Shown here: positions 32,823 through 41,771 of the stretch, in pieces
Numbering within the stretch: the stretch's first letter is position 1
How the letters are laid out: every line of letters starts with the position of its first letter
From: JAILEN01 sp036723975
GTDB lineage: Bacteria; Bacillota; Clostridia; Lachnospirales; Lachnospiraceae
Reading direction: 5' to 3'
DNA: 64,000 nt
Assembly (NCBI GenBank): GCA_036723975.1
Contig: DAIMGJ010000008.1
Span: 1 to 64,000, forward strand
Program-made: the position numbers and the translations under genes
Notes under the pieces: model-generated
What the model was told of the DNA's origin: nothing
What the model saw: only the letters and a program-made list of their open reading frames with translations
Databases searched by the model: none

Positions 32823-33281
32823 ATGATTACCAATCAATCCACTCAACATAAAAACGGGGCGTACCCCGCATCTTTAAACGAAACACAAAAGACATATCTT
32901 AACGCATGGCTTATGATGAAAGTCTCTGCCGAAAACAGCGTTACCCTTTTTGGAAAACATCTCATAAAAAAAGAATGGGAAGGCTATGCAAAAACCTTTG
33001 GTTTGAAAGATTTTGCATCTCTTCCCGAAAACGAGCAAAGTAAGTTATACAAGGACTGGGTCAACTTTTTTGAAGCCTATTGCACCCTTTGCCTGACCGA
33101 TCACACCTATGGCTCTATGCTCTTTGGTCTAATCAAAGCAAAGGACGCCGACCTAAAAGAAAAGCTGGCATACGAACTGGATCGTATGAGCTGTATTTTC
33201 CCGGAGAAACTGGGTTTAAAAGAAGTCTTTGCCCCTCTTCAAAAAGCCTCCGAAGAAGCCTATTATTCTGTAGTCAAATAA
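32823..33281 (+). CDS. Unknown protein coupled to the DtxR-type regulator
   Basis: The 152-residue protein starts 30 bases after the regulator and is probably co-transcribed. It has no signal peptide or membrane segment and is rich in helices. Notable stretches are NAWLMMKVSAENSVTLFGKH, the FEAYCTLCLTDHTYGSMLFG block with a C-x-x-C pair, and a C-terminal FPEKLGLKEVFAPL. I do not recognise it. Its link to the metal regulator makes a metal-related role possible. The 3' end overlaps the opposite gene by 19 bases. Confidence 0.75.
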   Translation: MITNQSTQHKNGAYPASLNETQKTYLNAWLMMKVSAENSVTLFGKHLIKKEWEGYAKTFGLKDFASLPENEQSKLYKDWVNFFEAYCTLCLTDHTYGSMLFGLIKAKDADLKEKLAYELDRMSCIFPEKLGLKEVFAPLQKASEEAYYSVVK

Positions 33282-34297
33282 GAATCTACATTTTCGCGGT
33301 CCACCTTTGCATAAGGGAGACGAATGTATTTTCCGTCCAGCAAATCCATATCGGAAACACTTTCATTTGTAGCAAGTCGATATGCCAGTTCGAGCATGGC
33401 CTTCGCCTGGCCTTCTTTGTCATTGTATACCGTTGCCACTATGGTCCCCTCTTTTACCGCCGATAATCCCTCATCAATTCCATCAATCCCGAAAATCGCC
33501 GGATAATCCTTTTTGTCATATTTCAAACTATCATACGCATCAATCACGCCAAGCGCCATAGCATCATTGTTGCAAATATATAGTTCGATATTCTTATTCT
33601 GTTCCATCAACTGCAAAGTTCTGGTCTTTGCCTGATCCCTATTCCAGTTTGCAATGGCATTATCCACTTTTTCCAAGGCAATTCCCGCATCTTGTATGGT
33701 GGAAATGGAATATTCCGTTCGCATAATGGCATCCTGATGCCCGGCTTCTCCCTCCAAAACCACATACTGAATTACACCATCTCCGTTTTTATCCACTTCC
33801 GGATGATGCATGCAATAATCGGCCGCCAATTCTCCTTCCATGATTCCGGATTCCAAAGCCGTAGCTCCCACATAATAGAGCCCATCCCAGCGTTGCAAGT
33901 CCTCTTCCACAAGTTCACGATTGAAAAACACTATCGGTACATTCGCTTTTTCTGCTGCATCTATAATGGAAGAAGGATCCGTTCGATCCACCAGGTTGAC
34001 ACAAATAACATCAAAGTTTTTTTCTATCATTTCCTCCACCTGTTCATTTTGGGTGGACTGACTGGCCGCGGCATTGTATATCTCAACTGTAACAGTAACT
34101 CCGGTGTCATTTTCCACTTTCTCTGCATATGCTTGAAATGAATCCATCATCCGCGCCAAAAAAGCGTCATACTGATCGTATACGGTCACCCCAATCTTAA
34201 TACTGTTTTTCTCCTGATGGATTGCTCTTTTCCCACAAGCGCATAGGCCAACCATCAAACATCCCATCATCAGAATTGTTAATACTTTTTTTCCCAT
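33263..34297 (-). CDS. Galactose/glucose-type sugar-binding lipoprotein
   Basis: The 344-residue protein begins with a lipoprotein signal ending in the lipobox GLCACG. The mature part is a type I periplasmic-binding protein close to MglB: NFDVICVNLVDRTDPSSII, VPIVFFNRE and the EF-hand-like calcium loop DKNGDGVIQY. It sits at the end of the sensor operon, separate from the mgl binding protein at 41772. It may feed the same permease or act as a co-sensor. Confidence 0.87.
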   Translation of the reverse strand: MGKKVLTILMMGCLMVGLCACGKRAIHQEKNSIKIGVTVYDQYDAFLARMMDSFQAYAEKVENDTGVTVTVEIYNAAASQSTQNEQVEEMIEKNFDVICVNLVDRTDPSSIIDAAEKANVPIVFFNRELVEEDLQRWDGLYYVGATALESGIMEGELAADYCMHHPEVDKNGDGVIQYVVLEGEAGHQDAIMRTEYSISTIQDAGIALEKVDNAIANWNRDQAKTRTLQLMEQNKNIELYICNNDAMALGVIDAYDSLKYDKKDYPAIFGIDGIDEGLSAVKEGTIVATVYNDKEGQAKAMLELAYRLATNESVSDMDLLDGKYIRLPYAKVDRENVDSYLTTE

Positions 34298-34314
34298 TTC
34301 CTCTTCTCCAATAA

Positions 34315-35274
34315 CTACTGCGCCAACGGAAATACAATTTTTTCAATTTCCGGGTCATACAAGTTTTCCTTTGTCACCCGATACAATGTAATCTCCGGCG
34401 CTTTCCCCGAAAAGCTTCCAAGGCTCAGTTTCCCATATAGCATTTTAACAGAAGCATATCCCATGGCAAATTCATTTGGCAACACAACCTCTGTTACCAC
34501 TCCTTTGTCCAAATAATAGATTACCTGCTCAGAATACCCTTCGCAAATAATACCAACATTTCCGGCCACATCAGCGGTATTTACCGCATCGATACATTCT
34601 TCTGCGGTTTTACTGTCAAAAGAAACCACCACATCATAAGCGCCGCTTTCCAAATAAGAAACCAGTTTTCCGGAGATGGCACGTTGTCCCCGTATTTCTT
34701 CTACCCAAAGAGCATCGCTTTCGTTTATCTGCTTCATAAAGCTTTCATAACGCTTTTTCACAGCAGGATCCCGGTTCGATTCCACTACGACTGCCACTCG
34801 ACATCCCGAAAGACTTCCGGACGCATCCCCATAATGCTCCACCAATGCCTGATACAATGTCTGTCCTACTTCCTCATTATCCGGTGTGACGGAAGGATAA
34901 ATCTCCTCCGGTTCAATATCTGAATTGAGCAAAACAACACTTAGTTTGTCCGTATTCGGTTGCAAATAGTTTTGTAAATCTCTTCCGCCGTCAGGTTCAA
35001 TAATCAAACCATCTGCACCTTTTTCCACTTCTTTACGAGCCAATTTGGCTACATTCTCGGAGGACAATATCGTAAGGGTCATTCCAAAATCCGACGCAGC
35101 CTGCTCCATACCCTGACGGCAGGCAATATATCGATCACTTCCCGCATCATCCAGAATAACAGAAACTTCATAGGACTCTCCGTCATCATCCGTATTCAGT
35201 AAACGATAGGATGCCCAAGCCAAAATACTTCCCATAAAGGCGATAAGCAAAATCATATAAATCTTATTTCCCAC
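34315..35274 (-). CDS. Membrane-anchored sugar-binding sensor protein (XylFII-like)
   Basis: The 319-residue protein has an N-terminal membrane anchor (IYMILLIAFMGSILAWASY) rather than a lipobox, then a type I binding-protein fold. I use a GTG start because GGGAGGTG lies six bases before it. In Clostridium beijerinckii a similar anchored protein, XylFII, binds xylose and docks onto the LytS kinase to signal to YesN. Here the gene overlaps the kinase by 11 bases, which fits that role. Its ligand is unknown. Confidence 0.85.
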   Translation of the reverse strand: MGNKIYMILLIAFMGSILAWASYRLLNTDDDGESYEVSVILDDAGSDRYIACRQGMEQAASDFGMTLTILSSENVAKLARKEVEKGADGLIIEPDGGRDLQNYLQPNTDKLSVVLLNSDIEPEEIYPSVTPDNEEVGQTLYQALVEHYGDASGSLSGCRVAVVVESNRDPAVKKRYESFMKQINESDALWVEEIRGQRAISGKLVSYLESGAYDVVVSFDSKTAEECIDAVNTADVAGNVGIICEGYSEQVIYYLDKGVVTEVVLPNEFAMGYASVKMLYGKLSLGSFSGKAPEITLYRVTKENLYDPEIEKIVFPLAQ

Positions 35275-37042
35275 TTGGTTCACCTCCCATTTCACGGTAC
35301 GGCAGATGAATCACCACAGCGGTTCCCTGATCCGGCTCGCTTTTTATGCGAAGTCCATACTCCTCACCAAACCGTAGTTGAATACGCTTATGAACGTTAA
35401 TAAGACCCACTCCGCTTCCTTTGGTCTGTACGCGATTTTCTTCAATAAGCAAACGCTTTGACACTTCCTCAGGCATACCGATTCCGTTGTCCTTTACCTC
35501 AATAAAGACTTCGTCACCTTGTCGATATCCATGGACTAAGATTTCTCCTTCATCGTCCATGGAGGACACGCCATACTCAATGGCGTTTTCCAGAATCGGC
35601 TGAATCACCAGCTTCACGATACATGCATTCGCGATATCCTCATCCATATCAAAGGTAACCTTAAATTTATTCTTATAACGCACCCTCTGAATATTCATGT
35701 AATTCTGTGCGTGCCGAAACTCATCTTCCACGCGAATAATGGTCTTTCCGCGACTTAAACTGATCCTGAAAAGACTGGCCAATTCCTTAATCATAAACAC
35801 AGCATCTTTATTGTTATCCGCCTCTATCATCCAAACTATGGAATCCAGAGTGTTATATAAAAAGTGCGGGTTTATCTGAGACTGCAACGCGTCCAACTCC
35901 GTTCGGCGTTTTGCCTTTTCCTCTTCCATAAAGTCATCCAGCAAAGCTCGCATTTTGTCTGCCGCATCCTTTAGTGTCTTTCCCAAATACCGGACTTCAT
36001 TACTGCCACCCACATAGATATTTTCATCCAGCAAACCGTTGTCCCGAACTTTTACGGATTTTGTCAACCGTTCCAAAGGTCTTGTAACGTTCAGGGAAAT
36101 CAGATTATTTACAATAATCATGGCAAGCACCACGATACACACAATGATAATCACAAAATACTTTGTCTCAGAAAAACCTACTCCGATTTCACTGTCGGGA
36201 CGAACTGCCACGATTTTCCAACCGGTATATCCAACGGTTTTCACGTTAACCCGTCGGTCTTCTCCCTGAAAACGCTCCTTGGAAGCTCCATCGGAATAAT
36301 TCGCAGCCTCGGAGTTGTTTTCCTCTGCCAAACCTGCATACAAAAGGTTTTGCTTCGGGTGATAAATAATCTCTCCGTTGGAATTGCAAAGGTAGACATA
36401 CTCGCTTTTCATTTCCTTATTTAACTTTTCAAACAAATGCTCGATAGAACTGTAATTCATATCAATTACAAGAACACCCTGTGTCGTATGTCCGTTCATG
36501 GTAAGCTCTACGGCACGGCTTAAAGAAACCACCCAATAATAACGATAGGTAGAACTATCAAACTGATTCTGTACATGAGGTGTTGAAAAATGAAAGTTTT
36601 CCGGTTCAGCCAAGGCTTCAGCAAACCAATCCTGTGAAGTAATCACGTCCGAATCCTTTACGGTAACAAAAGGAACGGAAGCCACCCTCTCGCCCTCTTT
36701 GGTATAACAGGAAATACTAATAAGGTTATCCTTATTTGCCTCATACAAAAGGTTCATCTGTGTATCCAAGGTATCCACGGACAAATCCGATTCCTTGATT
36801 CCACTATAGTACATACTGTCTGAAATCAGTCGCATGCTTCGCAGATAGTTCTCGAGGTTAATCGAAGTCTGAGACAGCAACTGCTCCGTACTTTCTTCTT
36901 TGGACTCTGCAGACCTGGCCGCAAACATGTCATACAACGTCACGCCAAGAAAGGCCATACCCAAGACAGTTACCGCCGAAAACGCTACGGTAATGGTCGT
37001 CTGGATTGACCTGATTCCAAATGTTTTACGAAGCCATTTCAT
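35264..37042 (-). CDS. Sensor histidine kinase (YesM/LytS type)
   Basis: The 592-residue kinase has an N-terminal membrane segment (about residues 15-38), an extracellular sensory domain (about 40-290) and a second membrane segment (VIIIVCIVVLAMIIVNNLI). A HAMP-like linker and a kinase core follow. The phosphorylated His lies in INPHFLYNTL, with the ATP-binding DNGIGM and GVGLINVHKR motifs. I start at 37042 rather than a TTG at 37051. It probably pairs with the response regulator encoded just upstream and the anchored binding protein downstream. Confidence 0.93.
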   Translation of the reverse strand: MKWLRKTFGIRSIQTTITVAFSAVTVLGMAFLGVTLYDMFAARSAESKEESTEQLLSQTSINLENYLRSMRLISDSMYYSGIKESDLSVDTLDTQMNLLYEANKDNLISISCYTKEGERVASVPFVTVKDSDVITSQDWFAEALAEPENFHFSTPHVQNQFDSSTYRYYWVVSLSRAVELTMNGHTTQGVLVIDMNYSSIEHLFEKLNKEMKSEYVYLCNSNGEIIYHPKQNLLYAGLAEENNSEAANYSDGASKERFQGEDRRVNVKTVGYTGWKIVAVRPDSEIGVGFSETKYFVIIIVCIVVLAMIIVNNLISLNVTRPLERLTKSVKVRDNGLLDENIYVGGSNEVRYLGKTLKDAADKMRALLDDFMEEEKAKRRTELDALQSQINPHFLYNTLDSIVWMIEADNNKDAVFMIKELASLFRISLSRGKTIIRVEDEFRHAQNYMNIQRVRYKNKFKVTFDMDEDIANACIVKLVIQPILENAIEYGVSSMDDEGEILVHGYRQGDEVFIEVKDNGIGMPEEVSKRLLIEENRVQTKGSGVGLINVHKRIQLRFGEEYGLRIKSEPDQGTAVVIHLPYREMGGEPSGK

Positions 37043-37069
37043 TTTCCCCAAAATATAATCCCTGATAGT

Positions 37070-38689
37070 TTAACCCTCTTCCTGACTGCTTCGGTATTTC
37101 GACGGCGAAACACCAAACTGTTTTTTAAATACATAACTGAAATAATTTGGATCGGAGTATCCCACCTTATCTGCGATAACATAAGTCTTCTCATCACTTT
37201 TGGTAAGAAACTCCACTGCCTTTTCCATACGGTACTCCGTCAGATAATTTATAAATGTTTTCCCGGTCTCTTTTTTAAATGCCGTGGAAAAATATGCGGA
37301 AGAAACATTTAAATAAGCACAGACCGATTCGATTCCGATATCCTGATTTGCATAATGATCCTGCACATATTCCACTGCTTTCGTAACAAAAGATTGGGTG
37401 GAATCCTTTCTTCGCTCATTCATCAGTCGACGAATTCTGGTGCAATATAATAACAGTTTTTCTCCAAGAGCTTCTGAAGATTCCTGACCTAAAAGCACAT
37501 GAAGCAAATCCTCGCCCTCGCCCTCGAGCACATCCTCCATGGAAAGCTGATAATTTCCCATAAAATCCGTAAGTTCCACCACAAGCTTCATAAGTATCAC
37601 ACGAAAATTCGACATGCAAAGCTTTGCCTCTGTCATTCCCTCCATAAATGAGTCCACTGCTTTCGGCAGTTGTTCCTTTTCGTTTAGTTTCATGGAGCGA
37701 AGAATTTTACGAATAGCATCATCTTCCCAATGGCTTTCCTCCGAGCGTTCTTCTTCGCCGATTTCCGCTGCGTTGATGGCACGCATATTTCCGTATAATA
37801 CACGATAAGACAGAGCTGACTTCGCGCTCTGATAGGATTCCGGTATCTGAGAAGGATTGCTGCATAAACGACCAATGCCGGCAGTCACGTTCGCTTTACA
37901 GATCCGTTTTGCCATCTTACACAGGCGGTCACAATCATCCGTAAAATCAAAGATTCCCTTTTCGCTTCCGATTTCCGCCACCACCACAATATCACCGATA
38001 TAGCTAAGGGTGCGCATTTTCCCCTTGGGGCTTAAATACTCTTCCGTCAACTGGCGAACCGACATTTGCAACAAGAACGGCGCCACTTCCATTTCTTCTC
38101 CGTTTTTACTGCTGTAGCTGATGGAAAATACTGCCACCGCATAATAAGGTCCCACAAAAGAAATCTGATAATCGGAAGCATATTTGTGAAGAATATTTTC
38201 CGGAACACGACCCTCAATAAGCGAAATATAAAAGTTCTCCTGCAACATGGGAAGAGAATTCATATAGTATTCCTGCAGCTTATCGATGTTTCGTTTTTCA
38301 TCGATTTCCTTATCCAAAGCCAAGTGGATCCGCTCGAAGACAGATGACAATTCGTCTGCGTCAATAGGCTTTAAAATATACTCCTCAGCCTCGATTTTGA
38401 TAGCTTCCTTGGCAAATTCAAACTCATCAAAGCCGGAGAAAATAATCACTTTAATCCCCGGATTTCTCTTTTTTAACTCTTTGCAAAGGGTAAGGCCACC
38501 CATATAAGGCATCTTAATATCCGTCATCACAACATCCGGCTGCATTTCCTCTGCCATCTCCAATGCTTCCACACCATTTCTGGCATAACCGTCGATTCGA
38601 AATCCAAGAGCTTCCCAATTCAATTTTTTCATAATTACCCCGTATACGAATTCCTCATCGTCTACGAGAAGCACAGAATAAGTACGCAT
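37070..38689 (-). CDS. Response regulator, AraC type (YesN-like)
   Basis: The 539-residue protein has an N-terminal receiver domain with phosphate-accepting Asp57 in DVVMTDIKMPYMGG. A long linker follows, then a C-terminal AraC DNA-binding domain with IGIESVCAYLNVSSAYFSTA and GYSDPNYFSYVFKKQFGVSP. It is the partner of the adjacent kinase and most likely controls the mgl-type transporter operon upstream on the same strand. Confidence 0.93.
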   Translation of the reverse strand: MRTYSVLLVDDEEFVYGVIMKKLNWEALGFRIDGYARNGVEALEMAEEMQPDVVMTDIKMPYMGGLTLCKELKKRNPGIKVIIFSGFDEFEFAKEAIKIEAEEYILKPIDADELSSVFERIHLALDKEIDEKRNIDKLQEYYMNSLPMLQENFYISLIEGRVPENILHKYASDYQISFVGPYYAVAVFSISYSSKNGEEMEVAPFLLQMSVRQLTEEYLSPKGKMRTLSYIGDIVVVAEIGSEKGIFDFTDDCDRLCKMAKRICKANVTAGIGRLCSNPSQIPESYQSAKSALSYRVLYGNMRAINAAEIGEEERSEESHWEDDAIRKILRSMKLNEKEQLPKAVDSFMEGMTEAKLCMSNFRVILMKLVVELTDFMGNYQLSMEDVLEGEGEDLLHVLLGQESSEALGEKLLLYCTRIRRLMNERRKDSTQSFVTKAVEYVQDHYANQDIGIESVCAYLNVSSAYFSTAFKKETGKTFINYLTEYRMEKAVEFLTKSDEKTYVIADKVGYSDPNYFSYVFKKQFGVSPSKYRSSQEEG

Positions 38690-38701
38690 AAATATTCCTT
38701 A

Positions 38702-39031
38702 CTAATACCCCAACGGACCGTATTTTACAGACATTCGTCTCCAAAGGACAGCAAAAATCACAAAGACTACCACCACTTCCGCAAATGCCATTATGACATT
38801 AAAAAACAACAATACACACATGCCGATGGCTCCTGCCGCAAGAAACAGCAAAAGCAAGCCTCCCACCTTCGCATAGCGAGTTTCATCCTGCAAAGGGCGG
38901 TTATCTCCTCTTGTTTTTAAATACATAGGGCGTCTTTTTGTTAATAACATGTGCAGTCCCGCCACAAAACTCATAGCAAATGCAATCAGCGGAATCCATG
39001 TCAATTCCAAAATCACTTCAATCGGTAACAT
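38702..39031 (-). CDS. Small three-helix membrane protein of unknown function
   Basis: The 109-residue protein has membrane segments at about residues 8-27, 55-75 and 80-97. Its loop carries R-G-D-N-R-P-L-Q-D-E. I do not recognise the family. It is the first gene of the sensor operon, just after the terminator of the mgl operon, and its job there is unknown. Confidence 0.7.
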   Translation of the reverse strand: MLPIEVILELTWIPLIAFAMSFVAGLHMLLTKRRPMYLKTRGDNRPLQDETRYAKVGGLLLLFLAAGAIGMCVLLFFNVIMAFAEVVVVFVIFAVLWRRMSVKYGPLGY

Positions 39032-39069
39032 AAGAACTGTCCTTTCTTGTTTACTTTTAGTAATTATAC

Positions 39070-39103
39070 AAAAAGCCAGCGGTCAGGACTACCCCTGGCC
39101 GCT
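39070..39103 (-). terminator. Terminator of the mgl-type operon
   Basis: Minus strand: AGCGG and CCGCT arms with CAGG/CCTG (39078-39103, one mismatch), then five T (39070-39074). It lies 41 bases after the permease stop. Confidence 0.8.
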
Positions 39104-39144
39104 AGATTTTAATGAGTTCTTCCGTGTTTGTATTCCCGGAAAAA

Positions 39145-40134
39145 TTATTTACGGGCAACGTATTTACGGATATCAAGAGAGATTGCTATGAAGATGATTA
39201 TACCGATTGCAATCCACTGAGCATTTGCATCCACTCCGAGGAACTGGAGAGCTGCCTTCATCAATTCAAATACTGCGACACCGATGATGGCTGAAGAAAC
39301 TTTTCCTCGACCACCGGTTACGGATACACCACCGATGGTACATGCAGCGATAGCTTCCATTTCGTAACCTAAACCTAAGTTTACGGAAGCACCACCTGCA
39401 CGAGCGCCCAGCATAAATCCTGCTAAACCGTACATAGCTGCTGCCTTAGCATAGATAATAACCATTGTCTTCTTTACCGGAACACCGGCAACTTCTGCAG
39501 CCTGTGGGTTTCCACCAATTGCATACATATACTTACCATGGCGGGTCATATTAAAGATAAACCATGTAATTGCCGCAACAATAATCGCAATCCAAATCTG
39601 ATAGTTCAAGAACAAAAATCTTCCGGATGACACTGCGGTATACTCCGGTGTATATCCACCAAGCGGAGTTGCATTGGTATAGAGAAGATTTGCACCGTAT
39701 ACAATTTCCATCATTGCAAGTGTTGCGATAAATGGTGGTACGTGAAGATAAGCGATAAAGAAACCGGATACCGCACCACAGCAGGCACAAACAAACATTA
39801 CAAATGCAAGTGCCAAAAATACGTTCCACGGTTGCATGTCCGGATAAAATTTTCCGGAGTAATCCATCTTCTGGAGCAGCGTACCTGCAATACATCCGCC
39901 AAGACCGATAATACGACCTGCGGAAAGGTCACAGCCTGCGGTAATAACGCAGCCCGCTATACCAAGAGCAATTACAAGACGTGAGCTCATATTAAGCAAA
40001 ATGTTGTTAAAGTTACCTACGGATAAGAAGTTCGACTGAGTCGCACCCGTATATACAACCAGAATAACCATGATTAAGATTACACCATAATTAATCAGGA
40101 AATCCTGCACTTTTTGTGTAGTTGTTTTTTCCAT
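39145..40134 (-). CDS. mglC: Galactose/methyl-galactoside-type ABC permease (MglC)
   Basis: The 329-residue protein has about eight membrane segments and the branched permease family pattern. The SRLVIALGIAGCVITAGCDLSAGR-like block (shortened here: ITAGCDLSAGRIIGLGG) and the late TIGGVSVTGGRGKVSSAI signature are visible. It forms the pore with the ATPase encoded upstream and the MglB-type binding protein. Substrate could also be glucose, xylose or arabinose. The terminator follows. Confidence 0.9.
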   Translation of the reverse strand: MEKTTTQKVQDFLINYGVILIMVILVVYTGATQSNFLSVGNFNNILLNMSSRLVIALGIAGCVITAGCDLSAGRIIGLGGCIAGTLLQKMDYSGKFYPDMQPWNVFLALAFVMFVCACCGAVSGFFIAYLHVPPFIATLAMMEIVYGANLLYTNATPLGGYTPEYTAVSSGRFLFLNYQIWIAIIVAAITWFIFNMTRHGKYMYAIGGNPQAAEVAGVPVKKTMVIIYAKAAAMYGLAGFMLGARAGGASVNLGLGYEMEAIAACTIGGVSVTGGRGKVSSAIIGVAVFELMKAALQFLGVDANAQWIAIGIIIFIAISLDIRKYVARK

Positions 40135-40148
40135 TATTATTTTCCTCC

Positions 40149-41660
40149 CTAAAACTGCGTTGCTAACTGCATTACATTTTCCTGTGTCATCTGCTTTGGA
40201 TCATCAATTTCACCGGTCAGTTTACCGTTACACATAACGCAGATTCGATCAGACATACCAAGTAATTCTGCCATTTCAGACGAAATCATGATAATGGCTT
40301 TGCCCTGTTCTGCCAAGTCTTCCATAATTTCGTAGATTTCATGTTTTGCACCTACGTCAATACCACGCGTCGGCTCATCCATGATTAAAATATCAGGATC
40401 GTTCGCCAACCAGCGGGATACGATAACCTTCTGCTGGTTACCACCGGAAAGGTTCTGAATCAATTCCTTACTGCTGGGTGTCTTAATGCGAAGTTTTTCA
40501 ATACTGTTATCCACTACTTTATTGATAGAAGCATGATCCAACACAAAGCCGGCTTTTAAAAACTTGTTGTATACGGAAATACCAACATTGTCTTTGATGG
40601 AAAGGCATCCGAAAATACCGTTTCCTCGACGATCTTCGGTAATCAATCCGATTCCGGCATTCATAGCATCTCTCGGATGGTCAATGTTAACTTTCTTTCC
40701 CTTAACATAAATCTCTCCGGCGGACTTTCCGCGGATACCAAAAATACCTTCCAAGAGTTCCGTTCTCTGCGCTCCGACCAATCCGCCGAAGCCTAAAATC
40801 TCACCCTTACGTAATTTAAAGCTTACGTTCTGGAAAGATCTTTCATGAATGGATGATACTCCTTTTACTTCAAGAACCACTTCATCATCAATCTTGTGTT
40901 TCTTTTCCGGATAAACGTTTGTAAGCTCACGACCTACCATCTTGGTTATAATCTCGTCCATAGAGATTTCAGCAGCGGGCCATGTTCCTACGTAAGTTCC
41001 GTCTCGCATGATGGTAATATCATCAGCAATACGTTTAATCTCATCCATTTTATGTGATATGTAAATCATCGCTACGCCCTTGTCACGCAAATCATTCATA
41101 ATGCGGAAAAGGGTATCTACTTCGTTATCGGAAAGAGATGATGTAGGCTCATCCAAAATAACTACTTTTGCTTCCTGAGAAACTGCTTTTGCAATTTCCA
41201 CGGACTGCATCTGTCCGATAGACAGACTTCCTAGCAATGCTTTTTCGTCAAAATCCATGCCAACCTCGTCAAGCCAATGACGGGTTTCTTTATACATTGT
41301 TTTATGGTCAATCCATTTAAACGGTCCGACTCCACCAAGTGGAAAACGTCCCAAGAATAAGTTTTCCGCAACTGTTCTTGCGGGTACCGGCTGAAGTTCC
41401 TGATGTACCATGGCAATACCATGTTTCATTGCTTCGTCCGGATTGTTAATTTCTACTTTTTTGCCATCAAGCAAGATTTCTCCGGCATCCATTTTGTAAA
41501 TACCGAAGAGACACTTCATCAAAGTCGATTTTCCGGCTCCGTTCTCGCCCATTAATGCGTGAACCGTACCAGGTCTGATGGACAACTGTACATTGTCCAA
41601 CGCCTTAACGCCGGGGAAGGACTTGCTGACGCCTTTGAGTTCCAGCTTATAATCAGCCAT
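40149..41660 (-). CDS. mglA: Sugar ABC transporter ATPase (MglA-type, duplicated ABC domain)
   Basis: The 503-residue ATPase starts at MADYKLELKGVSKSFPG after GGAGGA. Two tandem ABC domains are visible: the first with Walker A GENGAGKST, signature LSIGQMQSVEIAKAVS and Walker B VVILDEPTSSL; the second with LSGGNQQKVIVSRWLA and ILIMDEPTRGID. The second Walker A is degenerate, as in MglA and related carbohydrate ATPases. It drives the MglC-type permease. Confidence 0.94.
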   Translation of the reverse strand: MADYKLELKGVSKSFPGVKALDNVQLSIRPGTVHALMGENGAGKSTLMKCLFGIYKMDAGEILLDGKKVEINNPDEAMKHGIAMVHQELQPVPARTVAENLFLGRFPLGGVGPFKWIDHKTMYKETRHWLDEVGMDFDEKALLGSLSIGQMQSVEIAKAVSQEAKVVILDEPTSSLSDNEVDTLFRIMNDLRDKGVAMIYISHKMDEIKRIADDITIMRDGTYVGTWPAAEISMDEIITKMVGRELTNVYPEKKHKIDDEVVLEVKGVSSIHERSFQNVSFKLRKGEILGFGGLVGAQRTELLEGIFGIRGKSAGEIYVKGKKVNIDHPRDAMNAGIGLITEDRRGNGIFGCLSIKDNVGISVYNKFLKAGFVLDHASINKVVDNSIEKLRIKTPSSKELIQNLSGGNQQKVIVSRWLANDPDILIMDEPTRGIDVGAKHEIYEIMEDLAEQGKAIIMISSEMAELLGMSDRICVMCNGKLTGEIDDPKQMTQENVMQLATQF

Positions 41661-41771
41661 CCATGTTCCTCCTAAATTGCTCCCGTAATTTCCTTGTTTC
41701 ATAAAATAGTGCGGGGTGAAGTTTCCCCCCGCACCCGCTACAACTTAACTATCTTAGATCGTATTTGTTAC

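Noticed and set aside
34315..35295. Start of the anchored sensor at the upstream GTG (35295)
   Set aside because: The GTG at 35274 is six bases after GGGAGGTG, a far better site.
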